A DNA stretch of 29,818 nucleotides from DATKSS01 sp049582065 (GTDB taxonomy: Bacteria > Chloroflexota > Dormibacteria > Dormibacterales > Dormibacteraceae), in assembly GCA_049582065.1 (NCBI GenBank), contig JBAUTF010000102.1:1-29818 (forward strand), in the 5' to 3' direction. Both the position numbers and the translations under genes were made by a program. Below, in pieces: positions 29,469 through 29,818 of this stretch. Below the pieces are notes generated by a model. The model saw only the letters and a program-made list of their open reading frames with translations. It made no database searches and was not told the DNA's origin. Within the stretch, counting starts at the first letter, position 1. The number at the start of each line of letters is the position of its first letter.

Positions 29469-29818
29469 ATGAAGATCTCGGCCGTGATGACCCGCGCGGT
29501 GGTCACCATCGCCCCGCACGAGGGCGTCAAGAACGCCGCGGCGCTCCTGGTCGCGCACGCAATCTCGGCGTTGCCTGTCGTCGACGAACATGGAAGATTG
29601 GTCGGAATCGTCTCGGAAGCCGACCTGATCCCGATGGAGGCGCGACCCGATCCGCGTTCGCAGGCCACCCCCATGGCGCCGACCGCTGGAACCGCTCCCA
29701 CGAATGTCGCGGACGTCATGACTCGGAACGTCATCACGGTGCAGTCCGAGGATGAGGTTTCGCATGCTGCGAGGGTCATGATCGAAGCGGACATCAAGCG
29801 CGTCCCCGTCATGCAGGG
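29469..29818 (+). CDS. CBS-pair domain protein, 5' part (gene runs off window)
   Basis: From ATG 29469 the frame is open to the window end, giving the first 116 residues. CBS1 (about 1-60) reads MKISAVMTRAVVTIAP, ISALPVVDEHGRLVG and IVSEADLIPMEAR. A spacer rich in Pro and Thr (about 61-80) follows, and CBS2 opens with NVADVMTRNVITVQSEDEV and IEADIKRVPVM. CBS pairs sense adenosine nucleotides, and small stand-alone CBS proteins such as mycobacterial Hrp1 belong to the hypoxia regulon. Because the stop is outside the window, a C-terminal BON domain like that of the other CBS gene here is possible. GAGGAA at 29454 could be its ribosome site. Confidence 0.88.
   Translation, partial: MKISAVMTRAVVTIAPHEGVKNAAALLVAHAISALPVVDEHGRLVGIVSEADLIPMEARPDPRSQATPMAPTAGTAPTNVADVMTRNVITVQSEDEVSHAARVMIEADIKRVPVMQ

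Overview
The window is high-GC DNA (about two thirds G+C by eye) and almost fully coding. It uses many GTG and TTG starts and many 4-nt stop/start overlaps (GTGA or ATGA). Gene content looks like a soil-type actinobacterium or a neighbouring high-GC lineage such as Chloroflexota or Dormibacterota. Pointers are the mycobacterial Sdh1-like succinate dehydrogenase, the DosS/DosR-like two-component pair, and the UspA and CBS proteins. The sequence alone does not fix the phylum. I see no tRNA, rRNA, IS element, prophage or CRISPR.

Region 1 (1-13801) is a purine catabolism and salvage island. The plus-strand operon is uraD (5' end cut off), uraH, uricase, three xanthine dehydrogenase subunits (FAD, 2Fe-2S, Mo) and an 8-oxoguanine-deaminase-like amidohydrolase. 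It converges, with a 26-nt coding overlap, on a minus-strand operon: NCS1 permease, DUF3830 protein, allantoate amidohydrolase (AllC type) and allantoinase. Together these take hypoxanthine, xanthine or 8-oxoguanine to urate, then HIU, OHCU, allantoin, allantoate and ammonia. A cytosine deaminase (codA) diverges from the permease. hpt and a PfkB sugar/nucleoside kinase form a small minus-strand operon facing codA.

Region 2 (13802-17339) has a 350-bp stretch with only a doubtful small ORF, then a class III aminotransferase and an orphan membrane histidine kinase, both minus strand.

Region 3 (17340-20610) is a plus-strand sulfur-handling operon with near mirror symmetry: DsrE, TusA, sulfide:quinone oxidoreductase-like flavoprotein, TusA, DsrE2. 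It is followed by an OsmC-family gene broken by one apparent frameshift in a G run.

Region 4 (20631-24660) resembles a DosR-type hypoxia/dormancy module. A CBS-BON protein and a tandem UspA protein (minus) diverge from a two-GAF histidine kinase and a NarL/DosR-type response regulator (plus).

Region 5 (24657-29818) is minus-strand sdhC-sdhA-sdhB-SRPBCC, preceded by a terminator-bounded two-TM membrane protein. A CBS-domain gene that runs off the right edge diverges from the membrane protein. The SdhC anchor carries a Cys/His motif like that of the mycobacterial enzyme with a membrane-embedded Rieske-type cluster. DosR-box-like sequences lie upstream of four transcription units in regions 3-5, which hints at one hypoxia/redox regulon. 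That link is inference.
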